Notes under the pieces: model-generated
What the model was told of the DNA's origin: nothing
The model's input: only the letters and a program-made list of their open reading frames with translations
The model's database searches: none
Part shown: piece by piece, positions 55,493 to 63,779 of the stretch
Layout of the letters: each line of letters begins with the position of its first letter
How positions within the stretch are numbered: the stretch's first letter is position 1
Origin: Vibrio syngnathi
Lineage (GTDB): Bacteria > Pseudomonadota > Gammaproteobacteria > Enterobacterales > Vibrionaceae
Assembly: GCF_002119525.1 (NCBI RefSeq)
Contig: NZ_CP017917.1
Coordinates: forward strand, 992,001 to 1,056,000
DNA length: 64,000 bases
Direction: 5' to 3'
Program-made: the position numbers and the translations under genes

Positions 55493-55933
55493 CTATTGCG
55501 TTTCACTCGTCGACTTCAGCAGCTTGGGTTCTGGTAAAACTGCTGGCGTGCTGTCCATATAGGTCAAGAAATTCGCCCATACCTCATGTGTACGCTGCTT
55601 GGTTAACCTTATCTTGCAAGAAAGCGCCATAACCCCTCGAATGGTACCATCACGCCATTGAGTGTAAACAGAGTCGCAATGGGCCGACATGTAAGCCAGC
55701 CAACTCTCTTGAGCAGCTCTTATAGAAGTCACTAGCTCTTCATCATAAGCATTGTGCTCAAAGCTGGCTTCAAGGTACTGTTCAAGCTCCACTTGTGCGG
55801 ATTCTAGTTCAATTGCAGCACAGTGATTAATATCCAATGTAGTCATTGCATTCTCACAATCAACAACGTTTTCACCTGCCAGTGCAGAGAATGAAAAGCA
55901 CACAGATATGAGTGCTGATATAAGTCTTTTCAT
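55493..55933 (-). CDS. LprI-like (DUF1311) secreted protein
   Basis: 146 residues from ATG at 55933, where AAGGA lies about seven bases upstream. Signal peptide ends ALA-GENV. Mature region: DCENAMTTLDINHCAAIELESAQVELEQYL and ESWLAYMSAHCDSVY, the four-cysteine DUF1311 pattern of LprI, a lysozyme-inhibitor family in mycobacteria. Many members have no tested function. Stop lies five bases from the shared terminator. Confidence 0.8.
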   Translation of the reverse strand: MKRLISALISVCFSFSALAGENVVDCENAMTTLDINHCAAIELESAQVELEQYLEASFEHNAYDEELVTSIRAAQESWLAYMSAHCDSVYTQWRDGTIRGVMALSCKIRLTKQRTHEVWANFLTYMDSTPAVLPEPKLLKSTSETQ

Positions 55934-56192
55934 AAACATCCTTAATGCTGTCACCACCAAAATGAATAGCAATATTATCGATTAGTTTAAAAACGGACTA
56001 GTATTCAGCCATTCAACTTAGCCCCAATAACAAAAATTCATCACGTCATCATCAAACAGAAGGTACGGCTAACATCCTGATTTCTATAGTGCGACCATGC
56101 GTTACGCTATTTATATCAATAACTCAGACTTTTGTTCACACTATTTACGCATAAGCTTGCGTTATTATCGCTAAATTTATAAATTAAGTTGC

Positions 56193-57797
56193 ATGCACAC
56201 ACCAATCGGTCACGCTTCTCTTAATATGGATATCAAGTACCAGCATTTTGCCAAAACTTCGTTCTTCTTTGCCATTTCTTTCTTTTTTTTCATGGCACTG
56301 CTCATACCTTTGACGCCATCTCATTACCAAACGTTAACCGAAGACACATCGAGGTTAGTAGAGACGAGGTTAGAAGGAATTCAATCAAGATTCGACCGTT
56401 TTTTATCTGAAATCACCCCAGATCAGCCTTGCGACGCGATTGTTAGACAACTTCGACAAAGCGTTTTTGAAGCCGATTGGGTGAAAGAAGCCGCGGTGTT
56501 CAACAAGGAGAGCCTATTTTACTGTTCAACCACCGATGGTGAAGTTTCATTTCGCCTATATAACACCATCAGGCAGCGACTCAATGAAGCCCCAAATTTA
56601 ACCACCTTATCGTATTCAAATTCAGCGATTAGTAAGGTGCAATCCATCATGCTGATATTCTCGACCAAGGAAGGCTCAGGAGTGAGCCTGATGATTCCTC
56701 CACACTTCATCTTTGAGCTTGTAGAAGCTAATTTGAGTAGCCATGGCATTAACTCTAAAGTTGAGGTGATCAAAAGAGATATTCACCCTACCGACCTCGG
56801 CTCATACAACGCGACAGTGCGGATACAATCAGACATCTACCCATTTGCCGTCACCTCATACATTAGTAATCACTATTATATTAACTTCATGCTGAATAAC
56901 TTATGGTTTGGTTTCCTTATGGCCGGAATTACGACCATTATTCGCCTTTCCCTCAAGCATAAAAAACAAAGCCAACGTAGCTTAGAATATTCGCTATCCA
57001 GTGCTCTGAAAAACAAACACCTACATGTTCACATGCAACCTATCGTCAATCAAAGCACCAATAAAATCGTAGGCTGTGAGTCATTATTGAGATGGAACGA
57101 TCCAATTGAAGGTAACGTCTCCCCTGCTATCTTCATTCCATTGGCTGAAAGTTTAGGCTTGATTGAGAAGCTGACCTATTTCGTGCTGCATGAAGTGTTA
57201 ACGACATTGAAAAGTAATCAAGAGGTGTTTGCATCAAAGTACATCAGCGTCAACATCAGCCGAAACGTTGTATCAAACAGTAACTTCACTAATAAGGTTG
57301 TTAGCATTTTTAAAAGACACCCTGAAATTCTCAAGCAGGTGGTTTTTGAAGTGACAGAGGATGGTGAGTGTTCTGATGCCGATATGGTCAAAATTAAGGA
57401 CAACTTGCAAAAGCTATCTGATCTTGGTGTGAGAATTGCCATAGATGACTTTGGCACTGGCTACGCAGGATTAGATTTTGTAAGGCAATTTCCGTTCACT
57501 ATTCTCAAGATTGATCGCGTGTTCGTGAAAAACATATCCGACGAATCCAGTTTTGGTATCCCACTATTAGAATCCATGCTTCAGCTATCACGCACCTTAG
57601 GCATGCAAGTCATAGTTGAAGGCGTTGAGTACGAGTCACAACTGAAGATCTTGTCGAAACTAGGCGTCGACTACATCCAAGGCTTCTACTTCTATAAACC
57701 TATGCCAATAAGTCTCGCCATTAGCTTGATCAAACAGCAAGATTTTGAATCAGATAACGTTGAGAAACAAACAAACCAGACATTTCTTGCTACATAA
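56193..57797 (+). CDS. CSS-motif EAL phosphodiesterase
   Basis: 534 residues. Membrane helices at about 22-40 and 228-250 flank a periplasmic CSS domain with Cys80 and the FYCSTTDG motif (Cys111), the redox-sensing disulphide pair of this family. The cytoplasmic EAL domain has VGCESLLRW (E of EAL), NISRNVV, EVTEDG, IDDFGTGYAGLDF, LKIDRVF and VEGVE, so all catalytic positions are intact. Members such as PdeC-type enzymes lose periplasmic reduction and are activated or degraded by Dsb status. Predicted to lower c-di-GMP. Start may also be ATG at 56226. Confidence 0.88.
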   Translation: MHTPIGHASLNMDIKYQHFAKTSFFFAISFFFFMALLIPLTPSHYQTLTEDTSRLVETRLEGIQSRFDRFLSEITPDQPCDAIVRQLRQSVFEADWVKEAAVFNKESLFYCSTTDGEVSFRLYNTIRQRLNEAPNLTTLSYSNSAISKVQSIMLIFSTKEGSGVSLMIPPHFIFELVEANLSSHGINSKVEVIKRDIHPTDLGSYNATVRIQSDIYPFAVTSYISNHYYINFMLNNLWFGFLMAGITTIIRLSLKHKKQSQRSLEYSLSSALKNKHLHVHMQPIVNQSTNKIVGCESLLRWNDPIEGNVSPAIFIPLAESLGLIEKLTYFVLHEVLTTLKSNQEVFASKYISVNISRNVVSNSNFTNKVVSIFKRHPEILKQVVFEVTEDGECSDADMVKIKDNLQKLSDLGVRIAIDDFGTGYAGLDFVRQFPFTILKIDRVFVKNISDESSFGIPLLESMLQLSRTLGMQVIVEGVEYESQLKILSKLGVDYIQGFYFYKPMPISLAISLIKQQDFESDNVEKQTNQTFLAT

Positions 57798-57886
57798 GGC
57801 ACTGAAAAAAATATAACACAAAGACTATAGATATCCTTTGATAAACATTTAATTCATCGCATCATTGGTGCATCACAAGGAATATC

Positions 57887-58009
57887 ATGGAAAAGAAACT
57901 TCAAATCAAACTGGAGCCTAGCCTGCTGCTACTGAGAATTGGCATTTTGATCGTCTTCTTGTTCAGGGGCTTGGATAAGCTCCTTGTCCCTGAGCACGCG
58001 ACATTCTAA
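57887..58009 (+). pseudogene. Truncated DoxX-like gene at island edge
   Basis: ATG at 57887 has AAGGA seven bases upstream. It reads MEKKLQIKLEPSLLLLRIGILI...FRGLDKLLVPEHATF then stop (40 residues). LLLRIG..FLFRGLDKLLVPE is the N-terminal helix and membrane-binding start of DoxX-type quinone-associated membrane proteins, which are normally 120-150 residues. Only the first helix remains; the break coincides with the first cassette-like repeat. I infer that the core gene was cut by insertion of the accessory region. Confidence 0.6.
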
Positions 58010-58085
58010 TTTGAAGCATGTTAGCCCACAACTAGGAGTGTGGTAACTCGAATTGGGTTCACTCTTAATTACTTGTTATACAAAG
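58010..58085 (-). repeat. Short attC-like repeat closing the cassette array
   Basis: Read on the minus strand after the 114-residue gene's stop: TATAACAAGTAATTAAGAGTG, matching the opening of the longer repeats (TAACAAATAAGGATTAAGGTG) seen at the other cargo 3' ends, then ending at GGGCTAACATGC. It is shorter (about 65 bp) than its relatives and unclear as a hairpin. It is the most distal repeat, next to the DoxX fragment. Confidence 0.45.
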
Positions 58086-58430
58086 TTATCTACCTGACCA
58101 ATAATCCATAGCTTTCGGATATGCATGATATCTAAGTCCGTATAAAATAATCCCAGCAATTGCAGACTGACATGCTAGATTGATTACCACTTGAGTGAGA
58201 TTAGGCTGATCGATTGCATAAAAATGAATGGCAACCCAAGGGGCAAACGCAATCATACTTGATATAAAAACATTCCCTCTTTGATACTTCATGATAAACC
58301 AAGTTTGAAAAGCAGGAATTATTAGAAAGCCTCCCATCATCGTTAGAATTACACTCAAAATCCCAGCCAAAAAAGCCGTTATAGATGAAGCCAATAAATG
58401 CATTAACAACTTAGCAATACGATTTAGCAC
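58086..58430 (-). CDS. Small membrane protein of cassette type
   Basis: 114 residues starting with GTG at 58430, preceded by GGGAGGT. Three or four hydrophobic helices (about 9-35, 58-75, 80-100). No recognised family. It is followed by an attC-like repeat and preceded by an interrupted one, like the other cargo genes here. Confidence 0.65.
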   Translation of the reverse strand: MLNRIAKLLMHLLASSITAFLAGILSVILTMMGGFLIIPAFQTWFIMKYQRGNVFISSMIAFAPWVAIHFYAIDQPNLTQVVINLACQSAIAGIILYGLRYHAYPKAMDYWSGR

Positions 58431-58459
58431 TCTACCTCCCTTTCTATATAACGAATAAC

Positions 58460-58708
58460 ATGGATTTCCCCTTCCGAGGTTCTACAATATTTATGTGGTA
58501 TCTATTTCTGCGCTATCTAACTAGCTAAAAACCACTTTAGCCTTCATGCCGTAAACCAAAATGGTAAGGTCATACTTCATAACTCGGTAACCCACTCTAA
58601 ATTGCGGACTACAATAGCAAATATGTCACTCATGCGTATAAGCGTGAGGCCTGTGGTGGTTATCACAACCTTACCTTGGCCTCACTTGTCTTGAGAGAAA
58701 CCTCAAAG
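58460..58708 (+). mobile_element. IS110-family remnant 1, internally deleted
   Basis: Starts at ATGGATTTCCCC and contains the GAGGTTCT sub-terminal sequence, a broken transposase start (codons reading Y-L..A-KNHFSLHAV-like, with stops and substitutions) to about 58650, then jumps to the 3' non-coding end ending near AAACCTC. It is nearly identical in plan to remnant 4. IS1111-type IS110 elements have such sub-terminal ends and insert into attC sites of integrons. Confidence 0.7.
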
Positions 58709-58822
58709 CAATGTGCCCTTCAAGCCTAATCGTACAGTTTACTTAATAAAATGGTGCCGGGATTGCTCAACACTCAGGGATTTAGTGTTGCCAGCCTGAA
58801 GCCTTAATCCTTATTCGTTTAT
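58709..58822 (-). repeat. attC-like cassette repeat 1
   Basis: About 110 bp directly after the Nudix-like gene's stop. In cargo sense it begins AACGAATAAGGATTAAGG, contains the CAACACTAAATCC...GTGTTG inner hairpin, and its outer arm (TTATTCGTT at 58811-58819 on the plus strand) is matched by AACGAATAA at 58450-58458, left of IS remnant 1. The arms differ from those of repeat 4 but pair in both, which is compensatory variation expected of a structured recombination site. Confidence 0.6.
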
Positions 58823-58833
58823 GTGGATATCAG

Positions 58834-60033
58834 CTAGCATGCGTTGAAAGGTGGTTCTGTTCTATAAAAATATGCCATTGCAATCTTCATGGCCATCCAT
58901 CCTTCATATGTGAACATATCTTGGGGGGCATTTAAAGGGAACTCGATATATTTATAAAGTGGATTACTTTCATCAACACTCTCAATACTAATAAATTCCC
59001 AACTCTCCTCCGCCATTTTCATTTCAGATTGAATACTAGCAATATCTAATGTAGTTTCAGCAATAAAAAATAACTGGGGTTTACCTCCTCGGACGAGCTC
59101 CCTTGTAAACGCAAGCGGTATTAGGCTATATTGATCTGGTCTAAGTCCAATTTCACTTTTTATTTCCTTTTCTATTCCTTTACAGAAAAAGTCGAATGAT
59201 AAGGTATTCGTAATAGTATCATTTTCATTCCATGCAAAAACCCCAGATGCAGAGCAATGGAATTTACCTAGGCCGTTATCCATTATAGCTTGTTCATTCC
59301 CACGAATGGGTATCAGTACTTCTTTTGTATTTGGATTAACGACAATAGCAGCCACACCTAGAGTATTTGAAAGTATTGATGATCTTAGAGGAGTAATTAG
59401 ACCATTATGAGCTTTTTCATAATCATTTCGAATCGTTAGTAATGGGTCTTCCCCTAATACACCAGAAGCCCAATCTAAAGTTAGATTCGTTGCGACTTGA
59501 TCAAAGTAAGTAGCTGGTTGGATATGAATTTTGTTTTCCGTTATATCAAAATTAGTGATACGTATTGAGTAATCGTTTTGCCACTCGCCTGATGTATCAT
59601 CAATTTTTATCTTGCCTAAGGCTTTAAATAGTTCTACTGCTTTTTCTGAATGTTCTTTTAAATAGTCGGGAACCTGGTATTTCGCGTCAATAAAACACAC
59701 TTCTAAATCATCTACATTTTTTCCATAAGAAAAGCCTTTATTTCCTTTTCTTAGAGGTATGGTTTCAGCATATGGTGCGCGACAGAATTTATATTCTTTT
59801 TCTAACTCATATTGACTATAGAATTTAACCAAATTATTAGTGTTAGATTCGACAAAAAGACCGATTTTATCTTGAGCATTTATTCCAGTTCTAGTCCGTT
59901 TTATCTTCCCTTTTTCAACTAAAGGAATGTTCGCAGCGAACCCTCCCACAAATGGAACACTAAGCTGTATAGTTGGATTTTCTTCTTTATAACGTTTCCA
60001 AAACCTCTTTAGACTTCCGATTACTGCTTTCAT
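58834..60033 (-). CDS. Nudix-like hydrolase of a cassette array
   Basis: 399 residues, ATG at 60033. No signal peptide. The C-terminal half (about 225-395) has the Nudix fold pattern: VAAIVVNPNTKEVLIPIRGNEQ, SASGVFAWNE, and a box FFCKGIEKEIKSEIGL resembling GX5EX7REUXEEXGU with a Lys for Arg. The first half is beta-rich with no recognised family (GTNAQD-type stretch, YCRAPYAETIPLRKGNKG). Active-site Glu seem present (EKEIKSE). Probably cleaves a nucleoside diphosphate-linked compound. AT-rich relative to the core genes. Confidence 0.65.
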   Translation of the reverse strand: MKAVIGSLKRFWKRYKEENPTIQLSVPFVGGFAANIPLVEKGKIKRTRTGINAQDKIGLFVESNTNNLVKFYSQYELEKEYKFCRAPYAETIPLRKGNKGFSYGKNVDDLEVCFIDAKYQVPDYLKEHSEKAVELFKALGKIKIDDTSGEWQNDYSIRITNFDITENKIHIQPATYFDQVATNLTLDWASGVLGEDPLLTIRNDYEKAHNGLITPLRSSILSNTLGVAAIVVNPNTKEVLIPIRGNEQAIMDNGLGKFHCSASGVFAWNENDTITNTLSFDFFCKGIEKEIKSEIGLRPDQYSLIPLAFTRELVRGGKPQLFFIAETTLDIASIQSEMKMAEESWEFISIESVDESNPLYKYIEFPLNAPQDMFTYEGWMAMKIAMAYFYRTEPPFNAC

Positions 60034-60071
60034 TCAAAACCCTCGATGTTAAAATCCATATTACGAATGAC

Positions 60072-60513
60072 ATGGATCCCCCCTTTCGAGGTTCTGCCAC
60101 ATTTATGCGGTACCTATTTCTACGGTATCGACCTAGCTAAAAACCACTTTAGCCCTCATACCACAGGCCAAAATAGTAAGTCCTGCTTCATAAAGCATCA
60201 CCCACTTTAACCTACTGACTACAATAGTAAATACGCCATTCATGCGTATAGGCGTTGAAGCGTGTGACAATGCACAATATTGGACAAGAACACTAAATAA
60301 ACTAGGTCATACGGCCGTATTTTTAATATTGATTTTGGCATGTGTAAAGCTTGAGCCAACTCACTTAGCAGAAAGACAACGAGAACAAGGCTGGGGGCAT
60401 TTGTGGAATAATAATAAACATGGCGACAATAAACAGCAAATGACTAACGGCTTGATAAGATGACTATCACAACCTTACCTTGGCCTCACTCGCCTTGAGA
60501 GAAACCTCAACAC
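60072..60513 (+). mobile_element. IS110-family remnant 2, partially deleted
   Basis: Longest remnant. Left end ATGGATCCCCCCTTTCGAGGTTCTGCC, then a transposase start broken by substitutions, a frame from 60242 giving IGVEACDNAQYWTRTLNKLGHT, which matches the IS110 transposase block I-G-x-E-A-C...W-x-x-L-x-x-L-G-H, and a C-terminal scrap (LAERQREQGWGHLW) to 60463. The 3' non-coding end includes AAACCTC near 60504. The middle of the transposase is missing. Confidence 0.72.
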
Positions 60514-60640
60514 GATGTGCCCTTCAAACCTAATCGTACAGTTTGCTTAACAAAGTGACTTTGGGCTTATGCAAGCTTCAGGGGTAAATGCTGACTGTGC
60601 AACATCTCACCCCTTCTGAATTAGGATTACCTTTAATTCT
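60514..60640 (-). repeat. attC-like cassette repeat 2 (diverged)
   Basis: Follows the SPFH-domain gene. In cargo sense it contains GGGGTGAGATGTTGCACAG...CATTTACCCC, then the shared ACTTTGTTAAGCAAACTGTACGATTAGG and ending TTGAAGGGCACATC. The first 25 bp differ from the other copies, so the outer arms no longer match the left flank of remnant 2. Confidence 0.5.
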
Positions 60641-60646
60641 CTAATG

Positions 60647-61522
60647 CTACTTAGCTCTCATATCTAAAATCGGCATATTTTCACCGCCCAACATTGTTGC
60701 TGGTAGCTTTCCGTCCCAATTTTGAGCTTCGGTCAGTTTAATAATTAACGGGTTATCCCCAAGAGCTTTGGCCTTTGCATTAATCGCTTCTGCTTCAGCA
60801 AAACCTTTTAACTTAATCGCCTTAGCTTCAGCTATAGCGATAAGCTCAATACCATCAGCTTCGGCTTTTGCCGTATTTACGGCTCTTTGAGCTTCTAAGT
60901 TTTGTCTAGCCAGTTTATGTTTCTCGGCAGCTGCTAAGTTTTTCTCAGTCTGCTTCGTTTCGATTGAGGTAAGGTATTTTTGGGGTAGGGCTATATTTTC
61001 AATCTGTATATTATCTACGCTTACTGGAAACGCGGCCATTTCTTCAATTAAATTGGATTCAATCGCCTGAATAGCACTCGCTCTATCTTGAATTAACTGC
61101 TCTGCATCATACTTAGGAATAACATCCTTGGTTGCCGATCTAAACCTAGGGTCAAGAATACGAGCTTCAAATTGCGGAAGACCGCCATACTGTCTAAAAA
61201 GATCTAACGCTGCAGATTTATCTACCGTCCAGTTAACGGATACGACGACAGTGACTGGCATCTGCTCTTTTGTACTTGAGGCCATTTTCTCTTCATTCTT
61301 GCGTGTCCGAACTTCAATCTCTTCAACGCTGTCGATAAACGGAACTTTAAAATGTAAACCCGGGCTTACCTGTGTTTTCGCTTCACTAAAGCGCTTAACA
61401 ATACCAATGTGCCCCTCATTAACAGTATAAACTGAACTAAAGAGAACAAAAGCAACGGCAATTCCGGCAGCTGCCTTCTTAATAGGTAAGTTAAATTTCT
61501 TCATTTCTACAGCTTGTTTCAT
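60647..61522 (-). CDS. SPFH/prohibitin-like membrane protein
   Basis: 291 residues. One N-terminal membrane helix (about 16-36), then an SPFH (Band 7) domain (TVNEGHIGIVKRFSEAKTQVSPGLHFKVPFID, VTVVVSVNWTVDKSAA, VSVDNIQIENIALPQKY) and a coiled-coil Ala/Glu/Lys tail (about 200-275, KNLAAAEKHKLARQNLEAQRAVNTAKAEADG). It resembles prohibitin-like proteins and HflC-type scaffolds. In a cassette array it could be a defence or membrane-stability gene; that is conjecture. Confidence 0.82.
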   Translation of the reverse strand: MKQAVEMKKFNLPIKKAAAGIAVAFVLFSSVYTVNEGHIGIVKRFSEAKTQVSPGLHFKVPFIDSVEEIEVRTRKNEEKMASSTKEQMPVTVVVSVNWTVDKSAALDLFRQYGGLPQFEARILDPRFRSATKDVIPKYDAEQLIQDRASAIQAIESNLIEEMAAFPVSVDNIQIENIALPQKYLTSIETKQTEKNLAAAEKHKLARQNLEAQRAVNTAKAEADGIELIAIAEAKAIKLKGFAEAEAINAKAKALGDNPLIIKLTEAQNWDGKLPATMLGGENMPILDMRAK

Positions 61523-61559
61523 GTTTTTATACCAACCAACTTATTATATGTGTAAATAG

Positions 61560-61672
61560 TCAATACTAACCTTTACGCCCGTAAGGAAGTGAGCCCCACA
61601 GAGCTAACCAAGTACACGGTATTCTTACCGTAACCACCGAGCGTAACGCATCATATTAATCCTTATTTTTTA
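61560..61672 (-). repeat. Divergent attC-like site after the 125-residue gene
   Basis: A hairpin-rich stretch in the gap between the 125-residue gene and the SPFH gene: ACGCCCGTAAGGAAGTGAGCCCC and ACGGTATTCTTACCGT (perfect 7-bp inverted repeat ACGGTA.TACCGT). The ACGCCCG-TAAGG and GCCCC blocks recall the 3' arm of V. cholerae repeats. It differs from the TAACAAAT family here, so the assignment is weak. Confidence 0.35.
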
Positions 61673-62050
61673 TTACTTGCCTGTTTTATATTCCATCACG
61701 AGCCTTACTATTTCATCGAGTTCCTCGCGTTCGTTTGACGAATATAACCCAGACTCTACAACACCAAGGTCATCGTTATTGAAAACACCGACACGTAACT
61801 CATACTTTTTGGTTAAAAGGTATCCAGCGATGCCAGTTATGGAAAACACACCAATACCAGCAAGTGGACGAAAAAGGAAAATAGGCAAACTAAACACAAC
61901 CGTAATAAAGAACGACCTTGTGATTTTACTTTTAATGTCATGCTCTTTAACGTAGATATTTTCTAACGTATTAAGCCTAAGAGGCTTTGGGCTCTTCCTT
62001 GTTACAATCGAATCAGACTCAAGCCAAATATTCTTTTTGCCACTTCCCAT
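61673..62050 (-). CDS. Small membrane protein of cassette type
   Basis: 125 residues; AGGAGGAGGAAC precedes the ATG, the best ribosome site of the cargo genes. Two adjacent membrane helices (about 46-80) and a hydrophilic C-terminal part. Family not recognised. The 62051-62150 gap ahead shares TAAGTTGGTTGG with the gap ahead of the SPFH gene. Confidence 0.65.
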   Translation of the reverse strand: MGSGKKNIWLESDSIVTRKSPKPLRLNTLENIYVKEHDIKSKITRSFFITVVFSLPIFLFRPLAGIGVFSITGIAGYLLTKKYELRVGVFNNDDLGVVESGLYSSNEREELDEIVRLVMEYKTGK

Positions 62051-62149
62051 TGTTCCTCCTCCATAAAGCCAACCAACTTAAAATACGATAAACCTATCTT
62101 TAACAACACCTTACCAATCAATACTTGCAAGGTAAATATTTAATGCGAT

Positions 62150-62200
62150 TGATTCTCGCTACCTTATTTGGGCCTCACTCGCCTGGAGAGAACCTCAAAG
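62150..62200 (+). mobile_element. IS110-family remnant 3, right end only
   Basis: Only the 3' non-coding end remains (TTTGGGCCTCACTCGCCTGGAGAGAACCTCAAAG), including AGAACCTC, the inverse of GAGGTTCT at the left ends of remnants 2 and 4. The left boundary is not resolved. Confidence 0.55.
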
Positions 62201-62313
62201 CGATGTGCCTTTCAAATGCAATCGTACAATTTATTTAATAAAGTGGCTTCGGACTTGTTCAAAACTCAGGATTTAGTGCTGGCTGCGCAACACCTTAATC
62301 CTTATTTGTTGAG
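62201..62313 (-). repeat. attC-like cassette repeat 3
   Basis: About 110 bp after the lipoprotein gene; in cargo sense AACAAATAAGGATTAAGGTGTTGCGCAG...TTGAAAGGCACATC. Nearly identical at both ends to repeat 4. The cargo stop codon (TAA) falls inside the GGATTAAGG block. Confidence 0.6.
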
Positions 62314-62927
62314 ACTGAGCACCCATTATAGTTTTCGATATACTTACTGAAGCCTTTTAATTCGACATGCTTTTCGAAATGATGCTTAACTCCCTGCACC
62401 GTTGAATTATCTCTAATCCATTTTAGGATATCTTCATTTGTTATTAGATCTTCATGGCTATCTATTGCTCTTTTTAAAACCTTGATATGTACACCATTAA
62501 CTCTCATACGGACATGAAGATGTTTTTTTGACAAAGATTGGTTACCCATTGCATTTAGTAAACGTTTCGGCAGTTTGTTGGACATACCAACAAAAACTTT
62601 ATCTTGGCTTTCATATGTATAGAAACCAGAGGTAGTCTCACTTAAAAAGTCATCTATCACGAAATCAAATTTCGCCACACCAATATCAGGGAACAATAAA
62701 TAGTCTTCATCTTTCAACGTAATGAACTTAGCAAATATTTCATTTTCCCCACCTTTATCACATGAGATGGTCAGCCCACTATTTTCTGTCTCATCATTAT
62801 ACAGTGATTCAATAAACACACTGTTTTCAAAATGATCTATTTTTTCGCTATAGACCCAGTTATCCGGACTTGTTGAAGCGCATCCTGAAACTGCTGTAAT
62901 CACAGCAATAGTAATTATTCTTTTCAC
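62295..62927 (-). CDS. Lipoprotein of cassette type, unknown function
   Basis: 210 residues from GTG at 62927 (AGGTAG upstream); the longer frame to 63005 crosses the repeat boundary. Lipobox VSGCAS gives a lipidated Cys at about 15. The mature part is hydrophilic and beta-rich (WVYSEKIDHFENSVFIESLYN). No family recognised. Ends inside attC-like repeat 3. Confidence 0.68.
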   Translation of the reverse strand: MKRIITIAVITAVSGCASTSPDNWVYSEKIDHFENSVFIESLYNDETENSGLTISCDKGGENEIFAKFITLKDEDYLLFPDIGVAKFDFVIDDFLSETTSGFYTYESQDKVFVGMSNKLPKRLLNAMGNQSLSKKHLHVRMRVNGVHIKVLKRAIDSHEDLITNEDILKWIRDNSTVQGVKHHFEKHVELKGFSKYIENYNGCSVSTNKD

Positions 62928-62973
62928 AATATATCTACCTCTCAATGATATTATTGTTCGTTTAACAAATGAC

Positions 62974-63245
62974 ATGGATTCGCCCCTCCCGAGGTTCTGC
63001 CACACTTATGTGATACTTAATTGCATCGGAGGCACCATGTCTGATTATTCTTATTTCTGTGGTATCGACCTAGCTAAAAACCACTTCAGTCTTCATGCTG
63101 TAGACCAAAATGGTAAGGTCATACGTCATAAGTCGGCAACTCGCTCTAAACTACTGACTAAAATAGAAAATATGCCACTGATGCGTAGATCCACATGATG
63201 ACACAATCTTATCTTGGCCTCGTTCGCCTTAATAAAACCCCAAAG
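62974..63245 (+). mobile_element. IS110-family remnant 4, internally deleted
   Basis: Left end ATGGATTCGCCCCTCCCGAGGTTCTGCC, then ATG at 63037 opening a clean transposase N-terminus MSDYSYFCGIDLAKNHFSLHA (DEDD-type FCGIDLAK), which runs 54 codons to a stop at 63198. The remaining transposase is missing; the 3' non-coding end with the AACCCC relic follows to about 63245. It is a non-autonomous relic. Confidence 0.8.
63037..63198 (+). pseudogene. IS110 transposase N-terminal fragment
   Basis: 53 residues with the IS110 RuvC-like start YFCGIDLAKNHFSLHAVDQNGKV: the Asp in GIDLAK is the first catalytic residue. GGAGGCACC gives a ribosome site. The DEDD E, D and D and the serine domain are gone, so it is non-functional. 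Confidence 0.82.
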
Positions 63246-63356
63246 CGATGTGCCCTTCAAATGTAATTGTACAATTTACTTAATAAAGAGGCTTCGGGCT
63301 TGTTCAACACTCGGAATTTAGTGTTGTCTGCGCAACACCTTAATCCTTATTTGTTA
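63246..63356 (-). repeat. attC-like cassette repeat 4
   Basis: About 110 bp. In cargo sense the TAA stop of the 141-residue gene is the start of TAACAAATAAGGATTAAGGTGTTGCGCAG; the repeat contains the CAACACTAAATTCCGAGTGTTG hairpin and ends GGGCACATC. The arm ATTTGTTA (63349-63356) pairs with TAACAAAT (62963-62970) just left of IS remnant 4, giving about 122 bp for the uninterrupted site, the size of Vibrio VCRs. GTTAAAC at 62960-62966 (minus strand) fits GTTRRRY. Confidence 0.62.
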
Positions 63357-63779
63357 TGCCTTTCTTCCAAGTTCAGAATTTTGACCCAACTTACTGCTAA
63401 AAACGAACATACAACTAACTAAAATACCGATCTCGAAAAGCCGACATAGAAAAGATGCTGTCTTAAACACCAGACCAGATTCCATCCAAGGCATCACTAT
63501 TTCGATTAGCACAGCGGCTAAAACCAAAGTATACCCAATGCGTTGATGCCATTTACCTAACACTGGAGAAAAATGGTGGAAAGCTAACAAATAGAGCACC
63601 GAAAATAAAGGCATTATAAACCAGGTGAAATACTCAAGAATTTCAATCAACGAGCTACCACCTTCGCCCAAAACCGTCATTAGAATCGGAATAATAAAAT
63701 TGAGTAGCATGTAAAGAAACGGATATATAAGAATACCCAAGGCAAGATACCGAACTGATTTTTTAACTCTTATTTCCAC
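63354..63779 (-). CDS. Small four-helix membrane protein of cassette type
   Basis: 141 residues starting with GTG at 63779, preceded by GAGAAGG. Four hydrophobic helices (about 9-33, 46-67, 78-97, 112-130), of the DUF2306-like or tryptophan-rich-sensory type in general look, but no family is claimed. Last visible cargo gene. Stop codon overlaps the attC-like repeat 4. Confidence 0.66.
   Translation of the reverse strand: MEIRVKKSVRYLALGILIYPFLYMLLNFIIPILMTVLGEGGSSLIEILEYFTWFIMPLFSVLYLLAFHHFSPVLGKWHQRIGYTLVLAAVLIEIVMPWMESGLVFKTASFLCRLFEIGILVSCMFVFSSKLGQNSELGRKA

Noticed and set aside
60242..60463. Stand-alone 73-residue protein gene
   Set aside because: Its start IGVEACDNAQYW matches the IS110 transposase, so it is part of an IS remnant.
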